Source of the DNA: an uncultured Bdellovibrionales bacterium
Lineage (GTDB): Bacteria > Bdellovibrionota > Bdellovibrionia > Bdellovibrionales > UBA1609
Direction: 5' to 3'
DNA length: 64,000 nucleotides
Assembly: GCA_903833275.1 (NCBI GenBank)
Contig: CAILEP010000008.1
Coordinates: 62,001 to 126,000, forward strand
Positions 42,201 through 51,367 of this stretch are shown piece by piece. Within the stretch, counting starts at the first letter, position 1. Each line of letters starts with the position of its first letter. Under the pieces are notes generated by a model. That model was not told the DNA's origin. It worked only from the letters and a program-made list of their open reading frames with translations, and searched no databases. Position numbers and translations under genes: made by a program.

Positions 42201-43586
42201 ATGAGAAACCCGATTGCCCTCGCTAGCTTATTCATTCTGCTGCTTTTTTGTGGGGCGAGCTTTTATTGCTATCCACAATACGATGATTTCTCTTACGCCT
42301 ATAAGGTGCTTCACCAAGGTTTTTGGGCCACCCAGCTCAGCGAATACTGCGGCTGGAATGGGCGCTACCTGGCCACAGCCCTGCTGACGGCGGGGCCGAT
42401 GGTATGGGGCACTCTCGCCTGGTATCGCGCTATACCTATAGCACTTATCGTTGGGCTCGTGCTGTCGCTCTTCTTAGTGTTTCGAGTTTTGCGAACGCGT
42501 CTATCGTTACCCGCCGGTCAACTGCAACCGCTACCCTGGGCTTTAATTTTTTCGGCTATGTTTGCGCTTTCTGTGCCCGATGTTGCGCAGGCCTTTTATT
42601 GGTCTGCGGCTTCGCTCACTTACACACTGCCTTTGATATTTTGTAATCTGGCCATAGCGCTTTATTTCAGCCGTTGGCCACAATGGGCGGCCCCCTCTAC
42701 GCTCGCGCCGCTCACCACGTGGGTTCGCTTCGCCGTGCTAGCGTTTTTGCTCGTCGGCACTATCGGCTGCGACGAAACAATTATGTTTATTGTTAATTAC
42801 GTTTTGGTCACGGCGCTGGCGTTTCGCTACTGGCGCGAACGAAAAGTTGACAGGTTCTTATTGGCACTTCTTGTCGTAGCGATTTCGTCGAGCCTGGTCG
42901 TGGTCTTAGCGCCCGGCAATAGTGTGCGTGGTGCCTACTTTGAAAATGGCCACAAAATTGTGCGCACCGCCGGCAATTTGATTCAGTTTACATTGCTCTA
43001 TCCGTTTCAATTTATAACAATCCCCCTGGCTGCTGTGGTGATTCGCTATTTTAGCTCAGACGCTCGCGAGGGTAACGTTGGCGTGAGTGACCTTGGCGCG
43101 GGTGAGGTTGGTGCAACAAACTCGGTGGCCCCCGCATGGTTGAACCAATTGCGAGCGCACCGCTGGTATGTGTTGGCGTTTTGGCTCGGCATCACGTTTG
43201 TCGCCTGCTTTCCGTCTTCATGGGCCATGGGCGGGCAGCCCAATAGCCGTACACGCAACCTTATCGTTTACTTTTTTGTCCTTGGCCTATTGCCCGTGAC
43301 ACTCGCGTTTTTTCGCCGCATTCAAATTAAGTCTTGGCGAGCTCGACTCTCGACTCTCGCTGTGGCCGTCGCCTTCTTTATCGGGCTTAACATGTTCAAT
43401 CTGGCCAAAGATTATGCTTTGAAATTTAATAATTACTCTGCCAATTGGCAAAAGATGCTCGCCGGCCAGCACGATCAATTGCTCGAAAAGGATAAACCAA
43501 AGACCTTGTTTGTGGATGACCTTGGCAATGTCGCCCCCGAGACCCTGAACTATTTTAAAGCTCAGCGCCCAGAATTTTTTCGTTAG
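42201..43586 (+). CDS. polytopic membrane protein, DUF6056/GT-C-like
   Basis: 461 aa with about ten membrane helices. A first external loop with acidic YPQYDDFSYAY, as in GT-C glycosyltransferases, and LAPGNSVRGAYF, typical of the DUF6056 group found beside polysaccharide genes. GCDETIMF lies in a middle loop. A short hydrophilic insertion (about 290-305) is encoded by a 15-nt repeat. Probably uses a lipid-linked sugar donor at the outer face of the inner membrane; inferred from fold and context. Confidence 0.7.
   Translation: MRNPIALASLFILLLFCGASFYCYPQYDDFSYAYKVLHQGFWATQLSEYCGWNGRYLATALLTAGPMVWGTLAWYRAIPIALIVGLVLSLFLVFRVLRTRLSLPAGQLQPLPWALIFSAMFALSVPDVAQAFYWSAASLTYTLPLIFCNLAIALYFSRWPQWAAPSTLAPLTTWVRFAVLAFLLVGTIGCDETIMFIVNYVLVTALAFRYWRERKVDRFLLALLVVAISSSLVVVLAPGNSVRGAYFENGHKIVRTAGNLIQFTLLYPFQFITIPLAAVVIRYFSSDAREGNVGVSDLGAGEVGATNSVAPAWLNQLRAHRWYVLAFWLGITFVACFPSSWAMGGQPNSRTRNLIVYFFVLGLLPVTLAFFRRIQIKSWRARLSTLAVAVAFFIGLNMFNLAKDYALKFNNYSANWQKMLAGQHDQLLEKDKPKTLFVDDLGNVAPETLNYFKAQRPEFFR
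43068..43112 (+). repeat. three-copy imperfect 15-nt tandem repeat inside the GT-C-like gene
   Basis: Units 43068-43082, 43083-43097 and 43098-43112 share the pattern G-G-GT-A/T-TTGG and encode EGNVG/VSDLG/AGEVG in a loop between membrane helices. In-frame. Confidence 0.6.
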
Positions 43587-43601
43587 AACCGGCCTTATTG
43601 T

Positions 43602-44450
43602 TTAGATTCTCTTTTTAAGAGATTTATAGGCTTTACGGATAACCTTTTTGAGCGCGCCAAACCCGGCGCCAGAATCGTCGTAGCCCCTCAAAAACTTTGG
43701 CAACAATTGCAAATTCTTTTCTTTAAATGGCAGCCCATGCAAATCGAGTTGACCAAAACCACGCACAAAAACAGTGCCGTCATAGCCACTAAAAACATAA
43801 GTAACGCGCGACTGGTCCGTGCGCAATTTATCAATCGAATTGTCGGCCATTTTGAAAAGACCAAAATACTCTTTTGAGACAAAAAAAGCGTTATTCAGAG
43901 TCGTCGCGACGAGTTCGTAGTTTTTATCGCGAGCAAGGCGCACCAATGCCAACAGGCTACAACCATGATTTAAATGCGAAACCGGCTCTTGGATAAATTC
44001 AACTTCGCTCGGGATTGTCGGGTTGAACTCAATAACGACCAATTTGGGTCGATACTTTTTAACCGCGGCCCAGGCATGATAATCGTTACCGTCGATATCA
44101 ATTGAAAGCACATCAAAGTTCTTCGGTATTGGGGTTTTTTCTAAAATCACATCCAAACTGTCCTTGTCGGTAAAACCAACAAACGACCTAATCGACGTGA
44201 CCTTATAAGGATTCATATTCTCGCGAAGCTCGAGAAACTTTCGCTCAGAACCTTCGATCAAAACCGCACTATAGTCGCGATTTTTAATTAGATTGAAAGT
44301 GTTGCTATTGTATTTGCCATCCCAAGCACCAAACTCAACGCACCAGCGATCATTGTCGCCGATGACTTCGAGAATTTTTGCGATTTTGCCGTCCTCACCG
44401 CGCTGAGAACAGACTTTTGCTTCAAAAGCATCCAGCCAGTTAACTTCCAT
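43602..44450 (-). CDS. FkbM-like SAM-dependent methyltransferase
   Basis: 282 aa. The SAM-binding motif I region is WCVEFGAWDGKYNSNTFNL near residues 36-54, followed by AVLIEGSERK. FDVLSIDIDGNDYHAW near 113-128 and LVVIEFNP are typical of FkbM-type O-methyltransferases in glycan clusters. Ends with a basic tail. Likely methylates a surface sugar. Convergent with the GT-C-like gene, 15 nt between stops. Confidence 0.75.
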   Translation of the reverse strand: MEVNWLDAFEAKVCSQRGEDGKIAKILEVIGDNDRWCVEFGAWDGKYNSNTFNLIKNRDYSAVLIEGSERKFLELRENMNPYKVTSIRSFVGFTDKDSLDVILEKTPIPKNFDVLSIDIDGNDYHAWAAVKKYRPKLVVIEFNPTIPSEVEFIQEPVSHLNHGCSLLALVRLARDKNYELVATTLNNAFFVSKEYFGLFKMADNSIDKLRTDQSRVTYVFSGYDGTVFVRGFGQLDLHGLPFKEKNLQLLPKFLRGYDDSGAGFGALKKVIRKAYKSLKKRI

Positions 44451-44552
44451 GGCTATAACACTCCGCTCTGAATAAGCGGGAGGTCAACTATATTCTAGTG
44501 AGCACACTGGGTGAATCGAGAGAACGAATTAAGGGCCCCCGTGGAAACCAGA

Positions 44553-45269
44553 TCAATACTTGCTGCGAATTCGAAAAATATCGCGCCAAACCCGAAACAT
44601 TTCACGAAAAATTTTAATTTTACTGCCGGGCACGTCGGTCCATTTTAACAAAGGGAATTCAACTATTTTAGCCGAACCCAAACGTAAAAGAATTTCGACA
44701 TCAAAGATCCACCGGCTGACAAAATTTTCGCCAAAGGCGACTCGAGCAGCCTCCGGGCGAAAGAGTTTAGCCCCGCACTGAGAATCGTAGGCTTTAACGC
44801 CCAGCAATACAGACACCACAGTCACAAAAATTCGCCCGAGGTAATGGCGGTGGGCATGGCGGCGAATATCGCTGCCGAGGCGAGAAATGCGCGAGCCCCA
44901 GATGGCAGCGACGTCTTCGCTCGCGTAAAACGCCGAACGATATTTGAGCATATCGTCAACAGCGCTAAGGGGCGTCGCGAGGTCGGCATCCCAATAGCCA
45001 ATCCAATCAAATTGCTCGCTCGGAGCTCGCTTTTGCCAATCTTGATAGGCTGCTTGTATCACATCGCCTTTGCCCATGTTTTGCGGGGCATGATAAGCAC
45101 GAAATTTCGCGGCCTCTTGAGTCAGCTGATCAAGTACGAGCCTTGTGCCATCGCTCGAACCATCGTTGGCAAATAAAAACGAAAGATGCTCGGGCGCTGC
45201 TCGAAAGGTCGCGAGGTCGAGGCGCTTTTCTTCGTTGTAGCAAGGGACAATTAATAGAACTTTCGACAT
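44553..45269 (-). CDS. GT2 glycosyltransferase, polyprenyl-phosphate-glucose synthase-like (ALG5 type)
   Basis: 238 aa, GT-A fold. VLLIVPCYNEEKRLD, FANDGSSDGT, metal-binding YWDADLATP near residue 94, and DSQCGAKLFRPEAA with RWIFDVEILLR, which are the ALG5/DPG-synthase-type motifs. Probably loads a sugar onto polyprenyl phosphate for the GT-C enzymes nearby. No C-terminal membrane helices. Confidence 0.8.
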   Translation of the reverse strand: MSKVLLIVPCYNEEKRLDLATFRAAPEHLSFLFANDGSSDGTRLVLDQLTQEAAKFRAYHAPQNMGKGDVIQAAYQDWQKRAPSEQFDWIGYWDADLATPLSAVDDMLKYRSAFYASEDVAAIWGSRISRLGSDIRRHAHRHYLGRIFVTVVSVLLGVKAYDSQCGAKLFRPEAARVAFGENFVSRWIFDVEILLRLGSAKIVEFPLLKWTDVPGSKIKIFREMFRVWRDIFRIRSKY

Positions 45270-45281
45270 TCAAACCTTTTT

Positions 45282-46031
45282 CTAAAATCGATAATGTTTA
45301 AGCAGACCATGAAATGCGTAGCGTGCGAATAGAAAACTCGATTTCGCAAGCGACAATTTTTCAACTTTACGAAGAGTGTCCCACCGCAAGCGTGCCGCAA
45401 ACAATTTATTATTTGAACGCGAACCTTTCACAATTCTGTAAAGCCCGAGTGGCTCATCCAAACCATAACCAACATCACCCGTGCGAAGTATGCTGAGCCA
45501 CGCCGACATGTCTTCCCAACCCACCTCTGAAAAACGCAGTCGCGGATAAGCCGAGCGACGAACCATAGCGGTTAGAGTGCCGACTACATTGTCATTGAGA
45601 AGATCTTCATAACTCACTCGTTCGGGCACCCGCAGTGTCAAACCCGTGTTCGAGCCGTCTTCAGAGATGCGAGTGAACGCAGTAAACGAAAAATTAGCCT
45701 TTTGGGTCGCCATAAAGGCCAATTGCCGCTCAAGCTTCTGCGGCAACCACAAATCGTCGGCATCGATAAACGCCAAGTACTCACCTTGAGCACGATCGAC
45801 ACCGATATTTCGGTTAGCTGCGGCGCCCTTGGCCATGGGGTCGGTGATGACCTTCACGCGGGGGTCGCGTGCGGCGAGCTCGCGCGCAAGTCTCTCTGAG
45901 CCGTCTTTGCTGTTGGCATCGATGACCAAAAGCATCTCGAGGTCATTTACCGTTTGATTTAGCACTGACTCAACGGTCGCCTTTAAAAATCTTTCGGCGT
46001 TATAAACTGGAGTGATGACCGTGACTAAACC
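45282..46031 (-). CDS. GT2 family glycosyltransferase
   Basis: 249 aa. VTVITPVYNAERFLKATVESVLNQ nucleotide-sugar fold start, DANSKDGSERLA and the FIDADDLWLPQKLERQ DxD motif. GWEDMSAWLSIL is the usual ED catalytic-base segment. Start ATG 46031 chosen because the GT2 fold begins three residues later; the TTG at 46088 would add an unlikely leader. 12 nt upstream of the ALG5-like gene, same operon. Confidence 0.82.
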   Translation of the reverse strand, partial: GLVTVITPVYNAERFLKATVESVLNQTVNDLEMLLVIDANSKDGSERLARELAARDPRVKVITDPMAKGAAANRNIGVDRAQGEYLAFIDADDLWLPQKLERQLAFMATQKANFSFTAFTRISEDGSNTGLTLRVPERVSYEDLLNDNVVGTLTAMVRRSAYPRLRFSEVGWEDMSAWLSILRTGDVGYGLDEPLGLYRIVKGSRSNNKLFAARLRWDTLRKVEKLSLAKSSFLFARYAFHGLLKHYRF

Positions 46032-46142
46032 CATGCTGCTATTTTTTAGAACCTCGTCTTGAAAATTGCCAATGCTCAGAAGCCGCAAGGCGTTACAGCG
46101 CCCTGCCGATAACCTTGAATTAGCCCCGCAGTCTTGCTTAAT

Positions 46143-46904
46143 ATGACCAACATGTCAAAAATTTGGATAGTTTTACCGGCCTATAACGAAGAAGAAGCAT
46201 TACCGCCGCTCTTTGAGTCACTAAATGAAGTGCTCTCTGAGGAGAAAAAAGACTTTTCAATCATCGTCGTTAACGACGGCAGCACCGATAATACGGCGCA
46301 GGTTCTTGCTGATTATGGCAAGAAATTGCCGGTCATTGCAGTACATAATGACGGCAATAAAGGGCTGGCAGAAACCATTCGGCACGGGCTTCTCGAGGCC
46401 ATCGAACGCACCGCCGACAAAGACATAATTATCACAATGGATGCGGACAACACGCATCCTGCCGGCCTCGTACTTCGAATGGTTCGCGTTTTGAAAGAAG
46501 GCAATGACGTCGTTATTGCCAGCCGTTATCGTGAGGGCAGTTACGTCAAAGGCCTATCTCTGTTTCGACGCTTCTTAAGCAAGGGCGTTTCGTGGCTGTT
46601 TCAGTTTTTCTTTCCGATTCACGGAGTGCGCGACTACACGTGCGGCTACCGAGCCTATCACGCCGGTATGATGAAAAAAGTGATGAAAAAATATGGCGAC
46701 CAGTTCATTTCTGAACGCGGGTTCTCTTGCATGGTCGATATTTTGCTGCGACTTCGTGAAAACGATTTGGTGTTTGCCGAAGTCCCAATGGTTCTGCGTT
46801 ACGATCAAAAGCCAGGCGCCAGTAAAATGAACGTAATGCAGACTATTTTTGATACCTTCTGGCTTTTGATTCGCCGACGCTTTTTCGAAAGGCGAATTCG
46901 CTGA
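46143..46904 (+). CDS. GT2 glycosyltransferase, dolichol/polyprenyl-phosphate mannose synthase-like
   Basis: About 253 aa. KIWIVLPAYNEEEALPPLFESL, VVNDGSTDNTAQVL, TMDADNTHPAGLV (metal site) and RDYTCGYRAYHAGM, the DPM1-type acceptor segment; soluble, no membrane domain. Starts compete among TTG 46134, ATG 46143 and ATG 46152. Makes a polyprenyl-P-sugar donor, plausibly for the ArnT-like gene two positions downstream. Confidence 0.82.
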   Translation: MTNMSKIWIVLPAYNEEEALPPLFESLNEVLSEEKKDFSIIVVNDGSTDNTAQVLADYGKKLPVIAVHNDGNKGLAETIRHGLLEAIERTADKDIIITMDADNTHPAGLVLRMVRVLKEGNDVVIASRYREGSYVKGLSLFRRFLSKGVSWLFQFFFPIHGVRDYTCGYRAYHAGMMKKVMKKYGDQFISERGFSCMVDILLRLRENDLVFAEVPMVLRYDQKPGASKMNVMQTIFDTFWLLIRRRFFERRIR

Positions 46905-47548
46905 TGGACCCTTTAGCAACTGGCCAAGAGTATTATAGCGAAAATTACGCAAACTATGAGGCCCAAACACCGCGCGAAAAATTGGATTTTTACTTGAAGC
47001 TCCTCGGTCGGCACGTGCCAAATGGCCGAACCATTTTCGAATTAGGCGTTGCCATGGGCCACTTTCTTGAGCGCGCCTCGCTCACCTACAATTGTCAGGG
47101 CAGTGACATCAATTCATTCGGCGTCGAAACCGCCAAAAAAAAATGCCCCACTGCCACGCTGGCCGTGGGCTCATTTGAACAAATCCCGACTGGAACAGAT
47201 TTAAGCGCGGTCGTTTCATGGGATGTCTTGAAGCACTTACCCGATATTCGCATGGGGCTTTCGACAATTTATACCCGTTTACCAAAGGGCGGCTTACTAG
47301 TCGGGGTCGTACCCATTTACGACGGCGCGCTCGGCTGGCTCGTCCGTCGACTCGACACCGACCCGACCCACGTGATCAAGGTGGGCCGCGGCGACTGGCA
47401 CATGCTTTTAAAAGAGCAGGGCTTTGAAGTGATCGAATCTGGCGGGATTTTAAGAAAACTTCTGGGCCAAAAATACTTTCATTTTACAAAACCACAGCCC
47501 ATCCTTCGACACTGCTGTAGCGCCCTTTATTTCGTCGCTAAAAAATGA
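46904..47548 (+). CDS. class I SAM-dependent methyltransferase
   Basis: 214 aa. Motif I is FELGVAMGHFLERA near residue 45, then GSDINSFGVETAKK and VVSWDVLKHLPD, a Methyltransf_11/23-type core. It overlaps the upstream stop by one base (TGATG) and the downstream gene by 4 nt, so GT2, methyltransferase and GT-C form a coupled trio. Substrate is probably a glycan or its carrier. Confidence 0.75.
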   Translation: MDPLATGQEYYSENYANYEAQTPREKLDFYLKLLGRHVPNGRTIFELGVAMGHFLERASLTYNCQGSDINSFGVETAKKKCPTATLAVGSFEQIPTGTDLSAVVSWDVLKHLPDIRMGLSTIYTRLPKGGLLVGVVPIYDGALGWLVRRLDTDPTHVIKVGRGDWHMLLKEQGFEVIESGGILRKLLGQKYFHFTKPQPILRHCCSALYFVAKK

Positions 47549-48999
47549 AATTACTAGCAAAGCGCGAAACACTCTACCTGGCCCTCATTACGTTGGCCGC
47601 TGGATTATTTAGGTTCTATAAACTCGATTTTCATTCGCTATGGAGTGACGAACTCACAATCTGGGCTGACACTCAAATTCACCCCTTTTCGGCGATGTTG
47701 AAGTATTTAACTCAAGAAGAGTTGAGCCCACCCGCCTATTGGATTCTTCAATACCCTTTTACTCTTTTTTTAGTACAGAGCGAGTTCGGGGTACGCTTTC
47801 TGGTGGCTCTTCTCGGCACGTTGTCAGTGCCCGCATTGTATTTTACCTCGAGAGAAATCTATTCTAAAGGCGTAAGCTTACTCGCTGCCATTCTGCTGGC
47901 CGTGTCTTTTCAGGGCATCTATTTTAGTCAAGAGGCACGCGCTTATTCTTTAATGATTTTTCTCACCATCGTTTCGACGGGCTTTTGGCTACGCTTGATG
48001 CGCAATCGAGAAACTGCGAAAGGTTCGCTCGCTTGGCTGCCGCTGCTCGGCTACATCATTAGCGCGTCGGTTCTAATGTACACCCATATTTACGGGCTTC
48101 TACTTGTTGGCGCGCAGGGCCTACTCTACCTAACCCAGATTCGAAATCGACACGCACTAAAAGAATGCGCAATCGCCGGTGTCGCCTTGACCGTCCTCTA
48201 TTTGCCCTGGGTGCCTGTAATCCTATCGCAAATGAAACCAATTTCTGTGTGGTTTGGCCCACCAGAATGGATGGACATCTTCTCATACCACAAATTTCTA
48301 TTTGATCGATCGAGCGCATACGCCATAGTTGCAACCCTGCTTATCATTATCTATTTTATTAAAAATCGACGCCATCTTCGATACGAACTTTTACTGCTGG
48401 GTCTCGGAGTCATCCCGTTCGCCATTGCTTTCTGGCGATCGCGAGTGGCTTCGCCAATGCTTTTTGATCGCTACATGCTGATCGCCTTGCCGAGCACCAT
48501 TCTTCTCACGGCACGTGCAACTCTAGCGCTCAGCGAATATTTTGAAGACACACCGGCAAATGCTCGCATAAGACGATGGCTTTCGCTCACGTTTGCCACC
48601 TTATTTGTGGGCATTTGCCTTCACAGCACGATTATCAGAAATAGCTACTACACTGAGCAGCAAAAAGATCAAAACCGCGAGGCCTCTCTCGTATCAATTG
48701 AAATTCGCGACAAATACAAGACCAAGATGTTCGTGGTCGGAAAGTCGGAGCCCATTGTTTCCTACTACTTCCACCGACAAAGTGCGGATACTTCGAAAAA
48801 TATATACCTCCGATATGACTATAAAGATGCCGACCTTGCGAAATTGATATCCGAGTTGCCGTCAGATCATTTCGTTTACCTCTCCTATTCAATGCACATA
48901 GCGCCCAGCAGTCGGCAATGGCTCGAGCAGCACTATAAGCTCGTCGAAGAAAAATTGATCCCACGCTCAAATCATATTTTGGTATTTAAGAAAAACTAA
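47545..48999 (+). CDS. GT-C family glycosyltransferase (ArnT/PMT-like, GT39/GT83)
   Basis: 484 aa with about eleven membrane helices. The first external loop carries the acidic catalytic pair in HSLWSDELTIWAD, then SPPAYWILQYPF and FGVRFLVALLGTLSVPALYF as in ArnT/PMT proteins; YFSQEARAYSL is also typical. A C-terminal soluble domain follows (about 380-484). Transfers a sugar from a polyprenyl-phosphate donor on the periplasmic side. Stop interlocks on CTAA with wecB. Confidence 0.82.
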   Translation: MKLLAKRETLYLALITLAAGLFRFYKLDFHSLWSDELTIWADTQIHPFSAMLKYLTQEELSPPAYWILQYPFTLFLVQSEFGVRFLVALLGTLSVPALYFTSREIYSKGVSLLAAILLAVSFQGIYFSQEARAYSLMIFLTIVSTGFWLRLMRNRETAKGSLAWLPLLGYIISASVLMYTHIYGLLLVGAQGLLYLTQIRNRHALKECAIAGVALTVLYLPWVPVILSQMKPISVWFGPPEWMDIFSYHKFLFDRSSAYAIVATLLIIIYFIKNRRHLRYELLLLGLGVIPFAIAFWRSRVASPMLFDRYMLIALPSTILLTARATLALSEYFEDTPANARIRRWLSLTFATLFVGICLHSTIIRNSYYTEQQKDQNREASLVSIEIRDKYKTKMFVVGKSEPIVSYYFHRQSADTSKNIYLRYDYKDADLAKLISELPSDHFVYLSYSMHIAPSSRQWLEQHYKLVEEKLIPRSNHILVFKKN

Positions 49000-50150
49000 A
49001 CCTGCGCAAGAATATCTAATATTCTTTCACAGGCATGGCCATCACCGAACGGATTGTTGGCATGGGCCATGGCCTCATAACGCTGCTGATTCTCAAGCAA
49101 GGCGCGCGCCGATTTCACAATCCCCGCTCGATCAAAACCCACGAGGATAGATGTGCCCGCAGCAATCGCCTCGGGGCGCTCAGTGACTTCTCGCAAAACC
49201 AAAACGGGCTTACCGAGGGCCGGGGCCTCTTCTTGCACTCCACCCGAGTCTGAGAGGATAAAATAACATCGCTTCATCAAATATATAAAATCAAGGTAGG
49301 GCAATGGATCACACAAGTTTATATTTGCAGGGTCGAACCCGTCCTTAACCCATACCCCTTTTGCCCCTAATATCTGAGCGACGCGTTTGCGCACCTTGGG
49401 GTTGAAATGAACCGCGAACAAAATTTGGACGTCCTCAAGTTCAGAAATATCGCCCAGCGCCTGCAAAATCGACTCGAGACCGCCCGAAAAACTTTCGCGC
49501 CGATGGCTGGTAACTAATAGCAGACGTTTTTTAGAGTCCAAGAATTTATATTTTTCAGCAAATGCCTGTGCGAGCCCCTTGTCTTGATCAAGCCGAGCTG
49601 AGACATCCAAAAGGGCATCGATCACGGTATTGCCCGTCATATGAAGCCTCGATTTATCTACGCCTTCTTTTTGAAGATTTTCGAGCGACGCCGGGGTCGG
49701 AGCAAAATGCTGAGACGCCATCAATGTCACGAATCGGCGATTAAGCTCTTCAGGCCACGGCGAATAAAGATCGCCGGAGCGCAAACCAGCCTCTACATGG
49801 GCCACGGGTTTTCGTTCGTGAAACGCCGCGAGCGCTGCGGCCATACAAGTTGAGGTGTCACCTTGAACAATCGTAAAATCAGGATTCTCTTGGCGTAAAA
49901 TATCACGTACGCCCGTCATGGCGCCCGCGACAAGTTCTGTTAGATCTGGCTTCGGCCGCATTAGGGCCAAATCATATTTGGGACAAATTTTGAAAAACTC
50001 GAGTAAAGGGGCGAGCATCTCGCGATGTTGGCCAGTCGAACAAACCGCTACCTGAAACCGCGGGTCTTTCTCAGCACGCAGTATGAGCGGCGCAAGCTTA
50101 ATTGCCTCAGGTCGGGTGCCGAATACGAAAAGCAGCTTTTTTTGCATCAT
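48996..50150 (-). CDS. wecB: UDP-N-acetylglucosamine 2-epimerase, non-hydrolysing
   Basis: 384 aa GT-B-fold epimerase giving UDP-ManNAc. VFGTRPEAIKLAPLI, VCSTGQHREML, VQGDTSTCMAAALAAF, HVEAGLRSGDLYSPWPEELNR, VTSHRRESF and LSDSGGVQEEAPALGKPVL all match. Two adjacent ATGs (50150, 50147); the frame reaches a start at 50177 but that adds an unlikely leader. Supplies a ManNAc-type sugar for the glycan. Sits 34 nt downstream of pseI on the same strand. Confidence 0.92.
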   Translation of the reverse strand: MMQKKLLFVFGTRPEAIKLAPLILRAEKDPRFQVAVCSTGQHREMLAPLLEFFKICPKYDLALMRPKPDLTELVAGAMTGVRDILRQENPDFTIVQGDTSTCMAAALAAFHERKPVAHVEAGLRSGDLYSPWPEELNRRFVTLMASQHFAPTPASLENLQKEGVDKSRLHMTGNTVIDALLDVSARLDQDKGLAQAFAEKYKFLDSKKRLLLVTSHRRESFSGGLESILQALGDISELEDVQILFAVHFNPKVRKRVAQILGAKGVWVKDGFDPANINLCDPLPYLDFIYLMKRCYFILSDSGGVQEEAPALGKPVLVLREVTERPEAIAAGTSILVGFDRAGIVKSARALLENQQRYEAMAHANNPFGDGHACERILDILAQV

Positions 50151-50184
50151 AGTGTTGCTTTCATGTGCGCCTATCATAGCTTGG

Positions 50185-51285
50185 TCAGCGCGAGGTTTTC
50201 AGATCTTCGAAGCGCAGCGCATGCCCGCGCTTTAGGTCAAGACTCGAAACCGAAGACATTACTCGCGTTATATGTTTAGGCTCAAGCCCTAGCCCGGGTC
50301 GAATTATTCTCACATTATCGTTCGTAAAACGCTCACCGGCGCGAATGTCTTTCACCACGTAGATTGAACGCCGAAACTGTAAAGACTTTTTTTCATTTGC
50401 TGTTGGCCGGTAGTTGACTTGCCCTAACGCCTGCCAAACCTTCTCAGATTCACTGACGAGAAGACTCATTTCATCGGGCTCCATCGAAAAAGCTGAATCC
50501 ACTCCGCCATCAGCTCGCTTCAACGTGAAATGCTTTTCGACCACCGTGGCGCCAAGCGCAACAGCCCCGAGAGCAACACCGACGCCCATGGTGTGATCTG
50601 AAAGACCCACCTGCACATCAAACATATCGCGCATGTGAGGGATTGTGAGAATGTTTGAATCCATTGGTGTCGCCGGGTAGGTACTTGTGCACTTCAATAG
50701 CACCAGTTGTTCGTTGCCTGCATTGCGAACCGTATTCACAAGATCATCAAGAACAGAAAGCGTGGCCATACCTGTCGACGCAATTATCGGCTTGCCCGTC
50801 CGCGCCATTTTATCAATCAGCGGCAAATGAGTATTTTCAAATGAGGCCACTTTATAGCAAGGCACATCTAGCGACTCGAGAAAATCGACGGCGGTTTCAT
50901 CAAATGGAGTGCTGAAACATAGCATACCCAATTCTCGACAACGTTTCATAATCGGCTCATGCCAGTCATAAGGGGTCGCGGCTTGCTGATAGAGTTTGTA
51001 GAGCGAGTTGCCCTGCCAAAGACTCTTTTCGTCGTTAATATAGAACTCGCCTTGAGCCGCATCAATTGTCATCGTGTCGGCCGTATAGGTTTGAAGCTTC
51101 AACGCAGCGACCCCCGTTTTGGCTGCGGCTTCAACGATCTGGAGGGCTCTCTCGAGAGATTGGTTATGGTTTCCCGACATTTCGGCAATGATAAACGGCT
51201 TGTGGTCACGGCCCACAAGACATTGGATTTTTTCATATTTAAGCCCGCCACCAATTCGAATTTCACCATTCATTTTATTTCGCAT
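50185..51285 (-). CDS. pseI: pseudaminic acid synthase (NeuB family)
   Basis: 366 aa. Condenses a 6-deoxy-diacetamido-hexose with PEP. TIM barrel with IIAEMSGNHNQSLERAL, KLQTYTADTMTID, FSTPFDETAVDFLE, VPCYKVASFE, GKPIIASTGMAT and GLSDHTMGVGVALGA, closest to PseI among NeuB-type enzymes. C-terminal SAF/antifreeze-like domain about 300-366 (RRSIYVVKDIRAGERFTNDNVRIIRPG). The ATG at 51283-51285 has GAGGT 7 nt upstream. The longer open frame to 51390 overlaps the divergent pseG gene. Confidence 0.9.
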   Translation of the reverse strand: MRNKMNGEIRIGGGLKYEKIQCLVGRDHKPFIIAEMSGNHNQSLERALQIVEAAAKTGVAALKLQTYTADTMTIDAAQGEFYINDEKSLWQGNSLYKLYQQAATPYDWHEPIMKRCRELGMLCFSTPFDETAVDFLESLDVPCYKVASFENTHLPLIDKMARTGKPIIASTGMATLSVLDDLVNTVRNAGNEQLVLLKCTSTYPATPMDSNILTIPHMRDMFDVQVGLSDHTMGVGVALGAVALGATVVEKHFTLKRADGGVDSAFSMEPDEMSLLVSESEKVWQALGQVNYRPTANEKKSLQFRRSIYVVKDIRAGERFTNDNVRIIRPGLGLEPKHITRVMSSVSSLDLKRGHALRFEDLKTSR

Positions 51286-51367
51286 GTGCATGACCTCAAT
51301 AGCGTCATAATGTAATTGAAAAAACCTGGTTTTTGAACTCAAATCGTAACAATCACGAGGGCTACTG

